NCBI GenBank assembly: GCA_029168955.1 | Contig: JAPDOI010000143.1 | Location: forward strand, 1,443,031-1,507,030 | DNA length: 64,000 nucleotides | Reading direction: 5' to 3' | From: Aplectana chamaeleonis | Lineage: Eukaryota; Nematoda; Chromadorea; Rhabditida; Cosmocercidae | Shown here: positions 54,260 to 64,000 of the stretch, piece after piece | Layout of the letters: each line of letters begins with the position of its first letter | How positions within the stretch are numbered: the stretch's first letter is position 1 | Translations under genes and position numbers: made by a program | The notes under the pieces: generated by a model | Told to the model about the DNA's origin: nothing | What the model saw: only the letters and a program-made list of their open reading frames with translations | The model's database searches: none

Positions 54260-55174
54260 ATCACACAAAGGTTAAGAAAGTCATCCTGGGTAAAACTTAA
54301 CAACAGACTTGAGAGCAAAAACGTTGCGTGCAGTTGATAGTGGAGCTAAAGTTATGCTAGAACACTCTTTCAGGTTTTTCGAATTCTGCCTTAAAAATAG
54401 ATCGGTGCGTTGTGGAAAAACAGTGAAAATCGCCGATTTCCATAACGGTTGCCACAACGTGAAAAGGGCTCCCTAACTCTAGTTTTGAACTCATTCAACT
54501 CATAAGTGTGTTTTACCATCAATGTGTGCGAAATTTGATAAGAATTTCGAATCTTTTTGAAATTAGAAAAATCGCAAAAAAAAAAACATACGTAAGCGTT
54601 GTGGAAATATTTTTATCTACGAAAAATTGTGATTAGTCCTTCAAACCTGGATTGTAACTTAGTTGAGAGGTTACCTTAGACGCTGAATTCAGGTAAGATG
54701 CTACTAGTAAATTATATACTTTTTTGTATGTTTTTGTATGCTTTTTTGTACATTTTTGTATGCTAATACTTTATTTTGTTGTGTGCACATTGCATCTAAT
54801 TGCCTGAATTACTCTAATTGCAGCAGCTGCAGGCAGCAGCAGCTGCCATTTGTCATGTCTCTCACAAGGGACCACTTCGAACATAAAATGGAGTTTTGAA
54901 AAACGGTCTTTTGAGGGTTGTAGAGGAGTTAAAAAGAAACAATTTGAGATTTTAAAATTTCACTCAGTCCTTACGGGTAGATCAAAAACGATCAAAAAAG
55001 GAAAGAAACCAGAACGTTGGATTGGGAGGACGTAGCACAAATGTGAGCTATACAGTGGCCTTGAAATCATCTGAAAAGGTTCTCCTAAAAGTTTAAAGAT
55101 TTGTGTTCACTTTACTTGTTTTGAGTTTTAACAGTGTCTCTTGTTTTTTATACCTCTTTTCTTATATCGCTTTC

Positions 55175-55429
55175 TCAATCGTACCACTATAGCTCGAATG
55201 AAAAGAAGCATTGCTGCGACTACTCGCTTTGCTTGTACAAATGTTCTTCCCTCCAAATGTTGAAATAACGTTGGCGATGCATACAGACTCCGTGGAACTT
55301 GTGTCGGGTGAGAAGTTGACTGGTCGGGATGGGTTTGAGCTGCCACCAGTGTATCTGTCCCATTGTCTTCGACCTTGTTCTTGAAATCGTACAATTTCAC
55401 GTTGTTCCCAAGGGGTGTTACACCATTCC
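55175..55429 (-). repeat. Inverted 255-bp copy of BEL pol
   Basis: Reverse complement of 59,796-60,050 with no difference that I can find over 255 bp. It lies between the right arm and the 5' region of the BEL element. The minus-strand ORF of 122 codons here is just this pol piece plus flanking sequence. Confidence 0.9.
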
Positions 55430-55990
55430 GCGAAATGTCGTCAACGACGGTCCTACAGTATGCGCGAAGGCTCGTTTCCCATGAGGATGTTTCCATGATC
55501 CCGCTGTGTTTCTCATGTTCACAGCTTTTGTTTATTTCTCATGCTCACAGTGTTTTGTAATTTCTCATCGGCGAAAGAAATTCTTTTCACTCCGTTGCTA
55601 TAAAAGCTATGTGAATGTAGTATGAACAAGATTTCTGCTTTCTCATTATTCCTCGATTCCTCCACCTTTTTGTGCTAGATAATATTCTCTAATGTCCGAT
55701 TTGTATTTGTTCGTATTTAAGGGTTTAATTACCCAAGTTTGAGGTAACACACGGTGAAGTAAAGGAGATTTGGTTTCTGTTCGTGTTCGAAAGTGCTCGA
55801 CTGGTACGGTTACGATTCTACACAAAATACCACTGAACCAAACTACATAGCCGCGAAATGGTGCATCGGCACGACGACGAATTCAGGTCGGTTTGATACA
55901 CGTCACCAAGTTTTCTTTTTTTTCACTGATTCAAGTTACCAAGTATACCTTGTTTTTTCTGTGAGGGTTCGAATTTAATCATTATCCAGA
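55430..55990 (+). promoter_or_regulatory. Probable BEL 5' LTR/leader region
   Basis: Contains TATAAAAG at 55,599-55,606 and three copies of TTTCTCAT(G/C) at 55,508-55,567, a plausible promoter. The 3' LTR is outside the window, so LTR ends and primer-binding site cannot be fixed. It ends just before the gag start. Confidence 0.4.
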
Positions 55991-57814
55991 ATGCCTGCGC
56001 AGCTCCCTTCCTACAAGCGTTTGCTGACTCAGTACTCGAATAAGGTTGAGACAGTGATTTCACGGTTTAAAGGGGAACGACTCGAGTTCGTCAAGTTTGA
56101 TGAAGGTGAATCCTCTACACTTAACGTGCGAGATAGCTGTAGGAGACTAGAGGAGGGACTAGGAGCAATAGAAACCTGTACAACCAAGATAGAACAGGTG
56201 CTTCAACAATATGCTGCCGCGTTGGATCAAGTTCAAGGTCTACCACAAAAGGAAACAGATGACTTCGAAGAATATTCCATAAAAGCAGAGGCAGCCCTAT
56301 GCTCGGCATTAGACTATACAGTGCTATTAGAGGCTCGTCTTCGCTCGTTCAGGAATGATCGAACGCAAAACCGACCGCGATTGGAGACACCGGTAGAACC
56401 TACAGCGCAAGTTCTTCAACTTGACCTTCCCACTCTGCCTATACCATGCTTCAGCGGGGATTTATGGAGTTGGGATAATTTTTGGGCGCTGTACGAGGCC
56501 AATGTGCACTCAAAGCCTCTGCCGGATTTTGTGAAATTCAACTATCTCATGAATGCCTTGAAAGGAGATGCTTATAACGCGGTGAGAAAGTTCCAAGTCA
56601 CCGCTGAGAACTATCCAAGAGGTCATCGAGTTCCTCGAATCGAAATATGGAGTGGATCAGAGGAATTAGTCAACAGCCTGATCAGCAAAATGGACTCGTT
56701 GACAGCTCGTTCGAACGCCATGAAGGATCAACGTTATCTTTTGGAACACATTCAAGTAATCATCTCACAACTTACGGCAAAGGGTGAGCATATAGATAGT
56801 CAATGGGTGTTAAAGCAGCTTCTGGCCAAGTTTAGTGTCTTCATTCAGCGTCGCGTGCTAGAAAGGAAATTAAATCGTTCTGCAACAACAACCTGGAACA
56901 TGGAAACTATGCTGAAATTTCTGGACGAAGTCATATCAAACGAGGAGACTGTCAGCTTGTATACGCAGAATAACCTTCCGCAAGCGTCAGACGTCAGTCC
57001 GGTCAAGAAAAAAGACTATCCTAAGAAGACATCTTCTGGCTGTATGTACTGTGGAAGTGATCACAAGGCGTTTGCGTGCACCAAATACAAAACACCTCAT
57101 GAAAGGTCACAGTATTTGAGAGATCACAAACTGTGCTTCATTTGTGCTTCGTCCAAACACTCTACGAAGGAGTGTCAAAAGCGCAAGTGTTTTACATGCA
57201 ATGGACCACATCATACTTCCTGCTGCTTCAAATCTTCTACCGTAGGAAACGAAGAAGTACACAAACAGGGTAGCATGATTCCAAAAAGCAAACGTGGAGC
57301 TCTGATCAAGCAGTCACAAAAAATCAACCATATAGCGGACACTGAAAACGTCACGGCAGGGACTACTATCTGCGAACTTCAGACAAGTAAAACACACCCT
57401 CGTAGCAAAGTCTGTTTACCAATGGGAACTTTGACAGTCATGAATCCTACAACAAAGGAACTCAGGAAAGTTTGCGTTCTGTTGGATACGGGAGCAGAAA
57501 TGTCGTTCGTGGAAACTGCTCTTGTAGATGAACTCAATCTACCATCAGGAACACAAAGCAGGTTACGAATCCGCACATTTGGATCAGAAGATGTCCAGGA
57601 AAAAACCTGTCGTCAAGTGAAACTAGACGTTTGGGATGACGAAGGACATCCACTCACATTAGATCTGATGACTAGCGACGTCCTCACCAAATCTTTCTTA
57701 CCACTACCATTGTTGGACGAAGATGTGGAATTTATTAAGTCACTGAACTTTCCTGTTAACATCAGCCAAGGCACTTCGGAGAGTAAAACCTCAGCTGCTA
57801 CTACTAGGTTGTGA
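55991..57814 (+). CDS. BEL gag and aspartic protease
   Basis: A 607-residue open frame. About residues 1-330 are a BEL-type capsid region (CFSGDLWSWDNFWALYE, then FNYLMNALKGDA). Three zinc knuckles follow at about residues 350-415 (CMYCGSDHKAFAC, CFICASSKHSTKEC, CFTCNGPHHTSCC). The retropepsin motif VLLDTGAEMSFV lies near residue 500 with the DUF1758-type tail after it. The frame ends prematurely: the expected LLGCDQLW block is present just downstream in another frame, so a frameshift near 57,785 separates it from pol. The start is the first ATG after the leader. Gag packages the RNA and the protease cuts the polyprotein. Confidence 0.9.
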   Translation: MPAQLPSYKRLLTQYSNKVETVISRFKGERLEFVKFDEGESSTLNVRDSCRRLEEGLGAIETCTTKIEQVLQQYAAALDQVQGLPQKETDDFEEYSIKAEAALCSALDYTVLLEARLRSFRNDRTQNRPRLETPVEPTAQVLQLDLPTLPIPCFSGDLWSWDNFWALYEANVHSKPLPDFVKFNYLMNALKGDAYNAVRKFQVTAENYPRGHRVPRIEIWSGSEELVNSLISKMDSLTARSNAMKDQRYLLEHIQVIISQLTAKGEHIDSQWVLKQLLAKFSVFIQRRVLERKLNRSATTTWNMETMLKFLDEVISNEETVSLYTQNNLPQASDVSPVKKKDYPKKTSSGCMYCGSDHKAFACTKYKTPHERSQYLRDHKLCFICASSKHSTKECQKRKCFTCNGPHHTSCCFKSSTVGNEEVHKQGSMIPKSKRGALIKQSQKINHIADTENVTAGTTICELQTSKTHPRSKVCLPMGTLTVMNPTTKELRKVCVLLDTGAEMSFVETALVDELNLPSGTQSRLRIRTFGSEDVQEKTCRQVKLDVWDDEGHPLTLDLMTSDVLTKSFLPLPLLDEDVEFIKSLNFPVNISQGTSESKTSAATTRL

Positions 57815-58955
57815 CCAGCTCTGGACGCTCCTTCGCGAAGGACAACCACATATACGGCTTCCGTCGGGACTCGCTTTATTGCCAACAAGAATGGGTCATC
57901 TGATAGCAGGACAAGTCCAGAAACGTCTAAAAGTGGAACAGATTACACATGAGGTCGAGGAAGGAGACAAGTGGGAAACATACTGGTCGGCAGCGGACCA
58001 GAACAGCATGTTGAATATTCAAGTATCCACGCTGTCAGAATATACTGGATTTCTAGAGGATCAAGAGAAACCCCTTGATGAACGTGAGCTATGGGAAAGA
58101 TTCTGGTCATTAGAATCCGCCGGCACGGAACAGTTCTCCAATTCGGAAAAACAAATCAAGTCACTTATCGACGAGAGCAGGTTTGGGAAAATTTTCGAAA
58201 ACGGTGGAGAAGAGGTTCCTGATGGGTACTATGTTCGTCTTCCGTGGAAGGATACAATCGAAGTATTGCCGGATAACAAAGCTATTGCCCTCCGAAGGCT
58301 GGACAGCCTTTGGAACACACTCTCGAAAAGAGGCGAACAGCTGGAACAATACAATCAAGTATTTCGAGATCAACTCGAAACGAACATAATAGAGGAAGTA
58401 GATGAAACAGGAGCCCGGCCGCTGGAAAGCGTATACATTACCTCGCACACCAGGCAGTTCTAACTCCTCATAAAACAACTACTAAACTTCGGATTGTTTT
58501 CGATGCATCGGCTCATCATACGGGTTGCCCCTCGCTGAATGACGTGCTCCACAGAGGACCCGTTATACTTCCGAAGCTATTTGGAATCCTACTTCGATTT
58601 CGAATAGGAGCAAGCGCTTTGATTTCAGATGTGGAAAAGGCATTTTTGCAAATTCGCCTACACGAATACGATCGGGACGCAACGCGCTGTTTATGGTTGA
58701 GGGACCATAAGAAACCACCATCTTGGCAAAACATTCAAGTGTTTAGATTCACACGCGTGACTTTCGGACTTCTATGTTCGCCGTTTTATTAGCGGCAACA
58801 ACCCATTATCATCTGGATCAGTATTGCAAGGACATGGCCCAAGTTTCCGAGGTGAAGGACAACCTTTACGTGGACAATCTTCTCTTGACTACCGATACGA
58901 CGCAAGAAGCGATTGAAGCTTATAAAAACGCGAAGGCTCTATTCGGGATCTCAAG
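57815..58955 (+). pseudogene. BEL reverse transcriptase (frameshifted)
   Basis: RNA-directed DNA polymerase domain in several frames. 57,879-58,463 is an open linker segment. Frame shifts near 58,420, after which KLRIVFDAS appears. Motif A is ISDVEKAFLQIRL near 58,620, motif B FTRVTFGLLCSPF near 58,750 with a break at about 58,780, and motif C NLYVDNLLLTTDT near 58,865. Motif C has YVDN where YVDD is usual, which would remove one catalytic Asp. Frame breaks again near 58,955. Confidence 0.85.
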
Positions 58956-60280
58956 ATGAATCTTCGGGAATTTGTGTCCAATAATCAAAAGCTGATGAAC
59001 AGAATCAATGAGGTTGACAAGTCTACGCAAACTACACCGAAAGTGCTGGGGATCAGGTGGAACTCACAAAACGATAATTTCGAGATTTCATGTGATATAC
59101 CTGTAATGGAGAAGATAACTAAAAGAACTGTGGCAAGTGCTATTTCATCAATCTATGATCCACTTGGATGGATGCTGCCGTTGCTACACAAAGCCAAAAG
59201 ATTTTGCAATCTCTTTGGAAGCACGAATATGAATGGGATCAACAATTACCCCAAGTGCAAATAGAAAGAGTGGAAGAAGATTAGCGAAAATATAAACGGT
59301 TTCAGAAAAGCTATTCCACGTTTCATCTCGAAAAATCATTGAAGCCAGCGCTCATTGTGTTCGCCGATGCAAGTGCAGAAGCTATCGCGGCATGCGCTTA
59401 TCTCGACACGGAAATCAGCTGTGATTTCCTGATGGCGAAGGGCAGGCTTCCATCAATAAAATCAAAAATGACCATACCCAAGATGGAACTGAACGCAATG
59501 ACTTTAGCAATGCGCCTTACGAATTCGGTATTGGCCGAAATACGGTCGACGTTGACAGTAGGACAAGTGCTGGTACTATCCGACTCCGAAATAGTTCTGA
59601 GTTGGATCACGACAACTCTGAGGCATGACGTGGGACCTTTCGTTAAGAATCGCGTTACTGAGATCCGTCAAATCATCAGCCATTTAGAACACCAGGGATT
59701 GAAACTTGAGGTTGGTCACATCGCTTCGACAAGCAACCTGGCGGACTGCGCTACTAGGGGACTAACTCAGCATAGGCTACAGAAGCATTTTTGGTGGAAT
59801 GGTGTAACACCCCTTGGGAACAACGTGAAATTGTACGATTTCAAGAACAAGGTCGAAGACAATGGGACAGATACACTGGTGGCAGCTCAAACCCATCCCG
59901 ACCAGTCAACTTCTCACCCGACACAAGTTCCACGGAGTCTGTATGCATCGCCAACGTTATTTCAACATTTGGAGGGAAGAACATTTGTACAAGCAAAGCG
60001 AGTAGTCGCAGCAATGCTTCTTTTCATTCGAGCTATAGTGGTACGATTGAACAGGAATAGAAGTTCCCCGTTATCATTCTCGACTATATTTATGGAAAGC
60101 CTTCAAACGAATCCACTGCAGAATAGGGCCCACGAAATTGCGATGGCAGAACAAATACTTGTCAAGCAGCACCAATTATCCCACGTGACCCGTGATATGG
60201 TCCAGGCGTTGAGTCACTTGAACGTGCGTTACGACAACTACGGTATCCTCCGTTGCTATGGAAGACTAGGGAAAAAGTGA
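58956..60280 (+). pseudogene. BEL RNase H and Pao-type linker (frameshifted)
   Basis: 58,956-59,264 is the Pao-specific segment (KVLGIRWNSQNDNF, SSIYDPLGWMLP). A frame break follows at about 59,215-59,340. The RNase H domain is then in the frame 59,339-60,280, with catalytic blocks VFADASAEA, PKMELNAM and LSDSEIVLSW and the usual NLADCATRG. The stretch 59,796-60,050 is the source of the inverted copy at 55,175-55,429. It ends at a stop just before the integrase frame. Confidence 0.85.
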
Positions 60281-60281
60281 A

Positions 60282-61500
60282 TTGGATGATTCATCAAAAT
60301 TCCCAATGCTCGTCATACAGAAATCGTGGCTAGCAAGGATGATTATTGACGAATGCCATGGAAGATATCATGCAAGTATAAACCACACTATTTCACTGGT
60401 TCGGGAGAAATATTGGATACCAAAACTGCGCAGTCAAGTAACCATCACAATTCGTCATTGTGTAGCGTGTCAAAAGTTCAACAACTTACCGTACAAGTAC
60501 CCAGACCAAGGCGATCTGCCGCAACGGAGAGTTCAAAGGTCCCGCCCTTTCGCACAATTAGGGTTGGATTACTTTGGCCCTCTACAGATACAGCTTGAAA
60601 GCGGTAACGTAGGGAAAGCCTATGGATGTATTCTCACGTGTTTGGTCACACGTCTTGTACATTTAGATCTGGTGAGCGACATGTCAACAATAGCATTTCT
60701 CAGAATGTTACGACGTTTCTTTTCTCGCAGAGGTACACCCGAGACGATCACTTGTGACAACGCACCCACGTTCGCTCTGGGGAGAGACGGTTCTATATGA
60801 GTGTTTTGAACGAATCAAATCAGATCTAGCAATCAGTCGGGAGATCATGAACAAAGCAGATTAGATGGATTTACATAACACCTTATGCACCGTGGCAAGG
60901 AGGGGTATACGAACGCTTGATCAAGTCGGTGAAATTAGCGCTCTTCAAGTCCGTCGGCAGAAGTGCTCTACCGTATGAAGAACTGCAAACCGTACTCGCA
61001 GAAATAGAGGCGCTGTTAAATACTAGACCACTGCTGTACATGGACTCAGACTCAAGTGTAGGTCAAGTGATAAGACCCATTGATTTTCCTCCAGAACGAG
61101 TTTGAACTACGCGTGATATCCAACTTGACGGCGGAGGAGAGGAAGGACCCCACTTATCTGTCACCAGAAGAGCAACTCGCGTTCAAGACGAAAAACGGAG
61201 GCCATTCAAGCCCTCCAGAGCTCATGCAAAGTTCACAGAGAAATTTTGGCATAGTTGGCAGACCCAATACCTTACGTCTTTGCGAGAGAAACATCAGCAA
61301 GTAGTGATAAAGAAAAAGAGGATCCAGTTATGCTCCAGCCAAAGGTAAACTAGTGCATGTTTGCGACCCATCGCAGCCCAGACATATATGGAAACTAGGA
61401 AGGATAGAGAATTGACACAAAATTCAGAGGAATTGTACGAGAGGCGACTGTACAACTACCATCTCGTCGAAGAATCCGACGTCCTCTGAATTTGCTCATC
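60282..61500 (+). pseudogene. BEL integrase (frameshifted)
   Basis: Integrates the cDNA copy into host DNA. 60,282-60,800 has the HHCC zinc finger (ECHGRYHASINH ... CVACQKFN) and the first two catalytic Asp (LGLDYFGPL, ITCDNAPTF). A frameshift near 60,790 precedes the third catalytic residue in GGVYERLIKSVK (about 60,905). Further breaks occur near 61,090 and 61,240. The C-terminal DUF5641-type region shows LTSLREKHQ and LPSRRRIRRPLNLLIPLEL near 61,270 and 61,460-61,510. Confidence 0.85.
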
Positions 61501-61867
61501 CCGCTAGAACTTGAGGATGACTCATCGAGTCCAGTAAAGATCTGCCTACAACTTCGAATTCGAAAACAATTCCAGAAAGATCCTGAGGTTACAAGAGAAG
61601 AGAAAAGGTACAATCTGAGAGCAAGGCAGAGGATCAATCCAGAAGAGAATGTAGTAGGACTGGGACTTTTCGAGGAATTTCCTTTCTCTTCACGTTCCTA
61701 GCGATACTGCAAATGGTAGGATCAACAAGTTCAACTTCGGGTAACAAGCTGGCCAGTCCAAGTCAAACAACAAGACGATTCATACGGTGCATACAAGGAG
61801 GGGTCTGAACTGATCTCACCAGACCGCAGGCCGTAACGACATATGTGCAGGAAACATCTGCAGAAGT
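61501..61867 (+). other. pol-env junction
   Basis: Carries a short open frame to 61,701 that completes the integrase tail, then sequence with stops in all frames. The env start is not identified with confidence. Confidence 0.5.
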
Positions 61868-62266
61868 TTGACGTATCCACAGGAAATTGAATTGGTACGT
61901 TTCCCAGCTCAAGTACTACTACACGATCACGAAGTACAATGGAAATTCTCAAAAAACTCTTCTATAACAACTATAGAGACAAGTTGCCCACCAGCACCAT
62001 TCTGCGAAAGCATTGATTGTACGATCTGCACCGAGGTGATTTTCAATCCGGAATGCTGGCCGACGGGTGCGATCGCAGTCACGGCACTCATACTCTATTT
62101 CTTCGTGACAGGATGCTATGTTTTCCTGTACGTACCGCTTGTCTTAGGTCGCCCAGTAAGAATCATGTCTAGAGCAACAGCATTTTTTCTACGATTCTGT
62201 CTGAAGAGTATTGGAAGAGCATTCAGATATGGTCAAAACCAACGACTTCGCAGACCAACTCATTGA
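61868..62266 (+). pseudogene. BEL env-like gene, N-terminal part
   Basis: A 132-codon frame. After the Cys-rich CESIDCTICTEVIFNPECWP comes a membrane segment (ALILYFFVTGCYVFLYVPLV), a layout typical of nematode retroelement envelope-like proteins. It runs out of frame at 62,266 and the protein continues in another frame that overlaps from 62,211. Confidence 0.7.
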
Positions 62267-63251
62267 CTTGGCAGAACTTCTCGCAGTAGTCGCAATAGTT
62301 GCATCAGTTCTAACACTCTCAAGTGCATGTCAACAAGTGGATATATTTAGTTACCAGTCCACAATCTGTACTTCATCAAAAGGTGATCAGGTCTGCAAGG
62401 TTCGGCTATCAGAGGTCTTGAAAGTGAACCCGTTCAAACGAGAAGCATGTTTCAAGTTAACGCAGAACTCGACCTTAATTCACGAGATTCATGTGTCATG
62501 GGAAAACCTCATTTTGACCTGTGAACCAGAAACGGAGCTTTTTACTCGTGATGCGGAATTTCGAATAGCTGACAGTAAAAGATGTCCACACACAGGATCC
62601 TGCGTGGGAGCTAAATGTGGAGACATTAACAGCTCAAGTTTGGTACCAGAATTGGAAGAAGGCAATCATTACCCTGGAGCCACGACTTGTGTAGAATCCT
62701 GCGGGGGACCCGGCTGTGATTGTTTTTACTGGAGCTCTGGGTGTCTTTTCTATCGAATTTATATGGTACCGACGTCATCGAAGGTGTATGAAATCTTCCG
62801 GTGCAATCGCTGGACGGAAGCAGCCAAGGTGAAACTTAATCACATGGACGCTTCTAGGAAAGGCACAAGATCGTATTTAGCCTATATGCGTCCTAGTAAT
62901 GTTCCAGTGAGATGGAAGACATTCGTGTCTACGCTCAGGGCGATTACGGTGCCACCTATACCAGTACTACATACACAATTCATTTCGGTTGGGGCCAAAC
63001 TAGCAGCTTGGACTGCTCAATTAGTGCCACCTGAGAGATGCTCAACCCGGACAGCAGCAGAAGTTTTCAACTGCGAAATCCAGGAAAATTGTCAATGCTT
63101 CCCAGCAGAGACAAAGGCGAATTGCAAGTGCAAGAATGTCAACATTTCCGAATGGTTTCATACGTTGCAACACCAACTTCCACTTATCATGCCATCTGCT
63201 TCTTTCCGAGAAAGCAAAGGTGCGAAGTTCAGGCGATTGTGTCCACAATGA
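62211..63251 (+). pseudogene. BEL env-like gene, ectodomain
   Basis: A 346-codon frame with a hydrophobic stretch near its start and a cysteine-dense core (CVESCGGPGCDCFYWSSGC near 62,690-62,745; CEIQENCQCFPAETKANCKC near 63,080). The cysteine pattern is like the phlebovirus G2-type fusion glycoprotein seen in env of Cer7 and Tas. Such proteins would sit in a membrane and mediate fusion. This one is interrupted by frameshifts at both ends and is not functional as read. Confidence 0.75.
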
Positions 63252-63800
63252 CAACCTCAGAGATCATACTGACAATTGAAGACGAATGGAAAACGGCGAT
63301 ACTAGCGGACGAGGATGTTTGTACGGTGAGAGGAGCAGAAATCATTGGATGCTACAACTGTGCAAAGGGTGCAGCAGCTCAAGTATCGTGTGTGTCATCA
63401 AAACAAAGTCAGGCGGAGGTGATTTGCGACCAATCAAGTTTTACCATCCCGTGCGATCGGAGAGGAATCAAATCAGTACTACGCTTCGGTCTGAACAGAG
63501 CTAGAATACATATGAAATGCTCGGCTTCTTGTGGAAAGGTAGCATCAAGATTCTGAGCTCAGTGGAATTCTGAAATTCACACACTCAGCACCTTCCATGG
63601 TTCGAGCTTGGATCAAGGGCGAGATGACTCAAGGTTCGGAGATCCAGTGGCCAGACCTCGGGCACATTGCGGAGGGTGTTCTCTTGCAGTGGTACAAAAC
63701 ACACTCGTCCCTGGGCAATTTGTATCCTGCTAATTCTGATCGTAATCACCTACACTATACCTGCGTCTCGGCGTGGGGAATGCGATTCCTTTGGTGGGTT
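63230..63800 (+). pseudogene. BEL env-like gene, C-terminal part
   Basis: The frame open to 63,556 (GCYNCAKGAAAQVSC near 63,350) matches the C-terminal domain of G2-type glycoproteins. After further breaks, a hydrophobic run (LLILIVITYTI near 63,740) may be the membrane anchor. No LTR-like repeat of the 5' region is visible before the window ends. Confidence 0.6.
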
Positions 63801-64000
63801 ACGCGTCTGGTCTTGAGGGCTTATGAGACAGTTTTTCGTGTTATATTGACAGCTTCCCAAGTGGAAATGCGGCAGTGTCCGGGTGGTGCGGACAGTACCA
63901 TGAAAAGCTTCTATAAAACTCTGCTGCCTGTACATACGCATGCCTATGTAGGAAGAAAGAAGTGTTCAAGTTTTAGTGTAGAAACAAGTACACACATGTC
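63801..64000. other. Window edge, no feature recognised
   Basis: No match to the putative 5' LTR region is visible. Confidence 0.4.

Larger units (their letters stand above)
51062..55163 (-). repeat. Right arm of giant inverted repeat
   Basis: Reverse complement of 1,591-7,415. It has one copy of the central unit instead of two, lacks the SINE-like insertion, the 212-bp MITE and hairpin D copy 3, and shows scattered substitutions and small indels. Confidence 0.9.
55434..64000 (+). mobile_element. BEL/Pao retrotransposon with env-like gene (3' end off window)
   Basis: Domain order gag, aspartic protease, reverse transcriptase, RNase H, integrase, then an env-like membrane glycoprotein. The order and motifs are those of BEL/Pao elements, and the env type is that of nematode members such as Cer7 and Tas. 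gag-protease is open. The remaining domains are broken by at least seven frameshifts or stops. The element runs off the right edge before any 3' LTR. Confidence 0.85.

Noticed and set aside
63560..64000. 3' LTR of the BEL element
   Set aside because: No repeat of the 55,430-55,990 sequence is visible before the window ends.

Overview
This window is eukaryotic, repeat-rich and AT-rich. It looks like the genome of a parasitic nematode, most likely a blood-feeding strongylid (hookworm-like). The evidence is a broken cathepsin B gene with nematode-style introns and a degenerate helminth hemoglobinase motif, a BEL/Pao retroelement with a phlebovirus-glycoprotein-like env of the type known from nematodes, several mariner relics and dense MITEs. 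No prokaryotic operons, rRNA genes or CRISPR arrays are visible.

Layout. (1) 1-1,590 is flank with an old interspersed repeat. (2) 1,591-7,415 and 51,062-55,163 are the two arms of a very large inverted repeat (about 5.8 and 4.1 kb) enclosing about 43.6 kb. The arms are packed with small palindromic elements (families A-E here) and carry three copies of a small transmembrane-protein ORF, of which only the one at 5,857-6,201 is open. (3) 7.4-24.3 kb is non-genic and built from MITEs, foldback elements, a hAT element and the first copy of a 4-5 kb direct duplication. (4) 24,598-35,235 (+) is a cathepsin B-like cysteine protease gene in ten recognisable exons. It has a frameshift, a lost segment after the catalytic-Cys exon, and introns full of MITEs and mariner debris. 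(5) 35.8-38.4 kb holds two mariners, one with a GC-rich, nearly complete DD34D transposase. (6) 39.6-43.7 kb is the second copy of the direct duplication, with a Tc1-like element inside. (7) 43.8-47.2 kb is a tandem duplication. (8) 47.2-51.1 kb holds a non-LTR relic, two hAT-type insertions and a 300-bp duplication. (9) 55.2-64 kb is a BEL/Pao element with an intact gag-protease ORF and frameshifted RT, RNase H, integrase and env. Its 3' end lies beyond the window.

Because the window contains its own duplicated copies, many insertions can be read against a paralogous empty site. This gives target-site duplications directly: TA for the 144-bp hairpin D, 8 bp for two hAT-type elements, 9 bp for a Mutator-like MITE and ATA for a 152-bp MITE. 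An eight-copy MITE family shows TTAA flanks. The only cellular gene I recognise is the cathepsin B gene, and it appears to be a pseudogene. I did not find a clearly new multi-gene system. The most unusual object is the inverted-repeat structure with its nested palindromes and conserved small membrane ORF.
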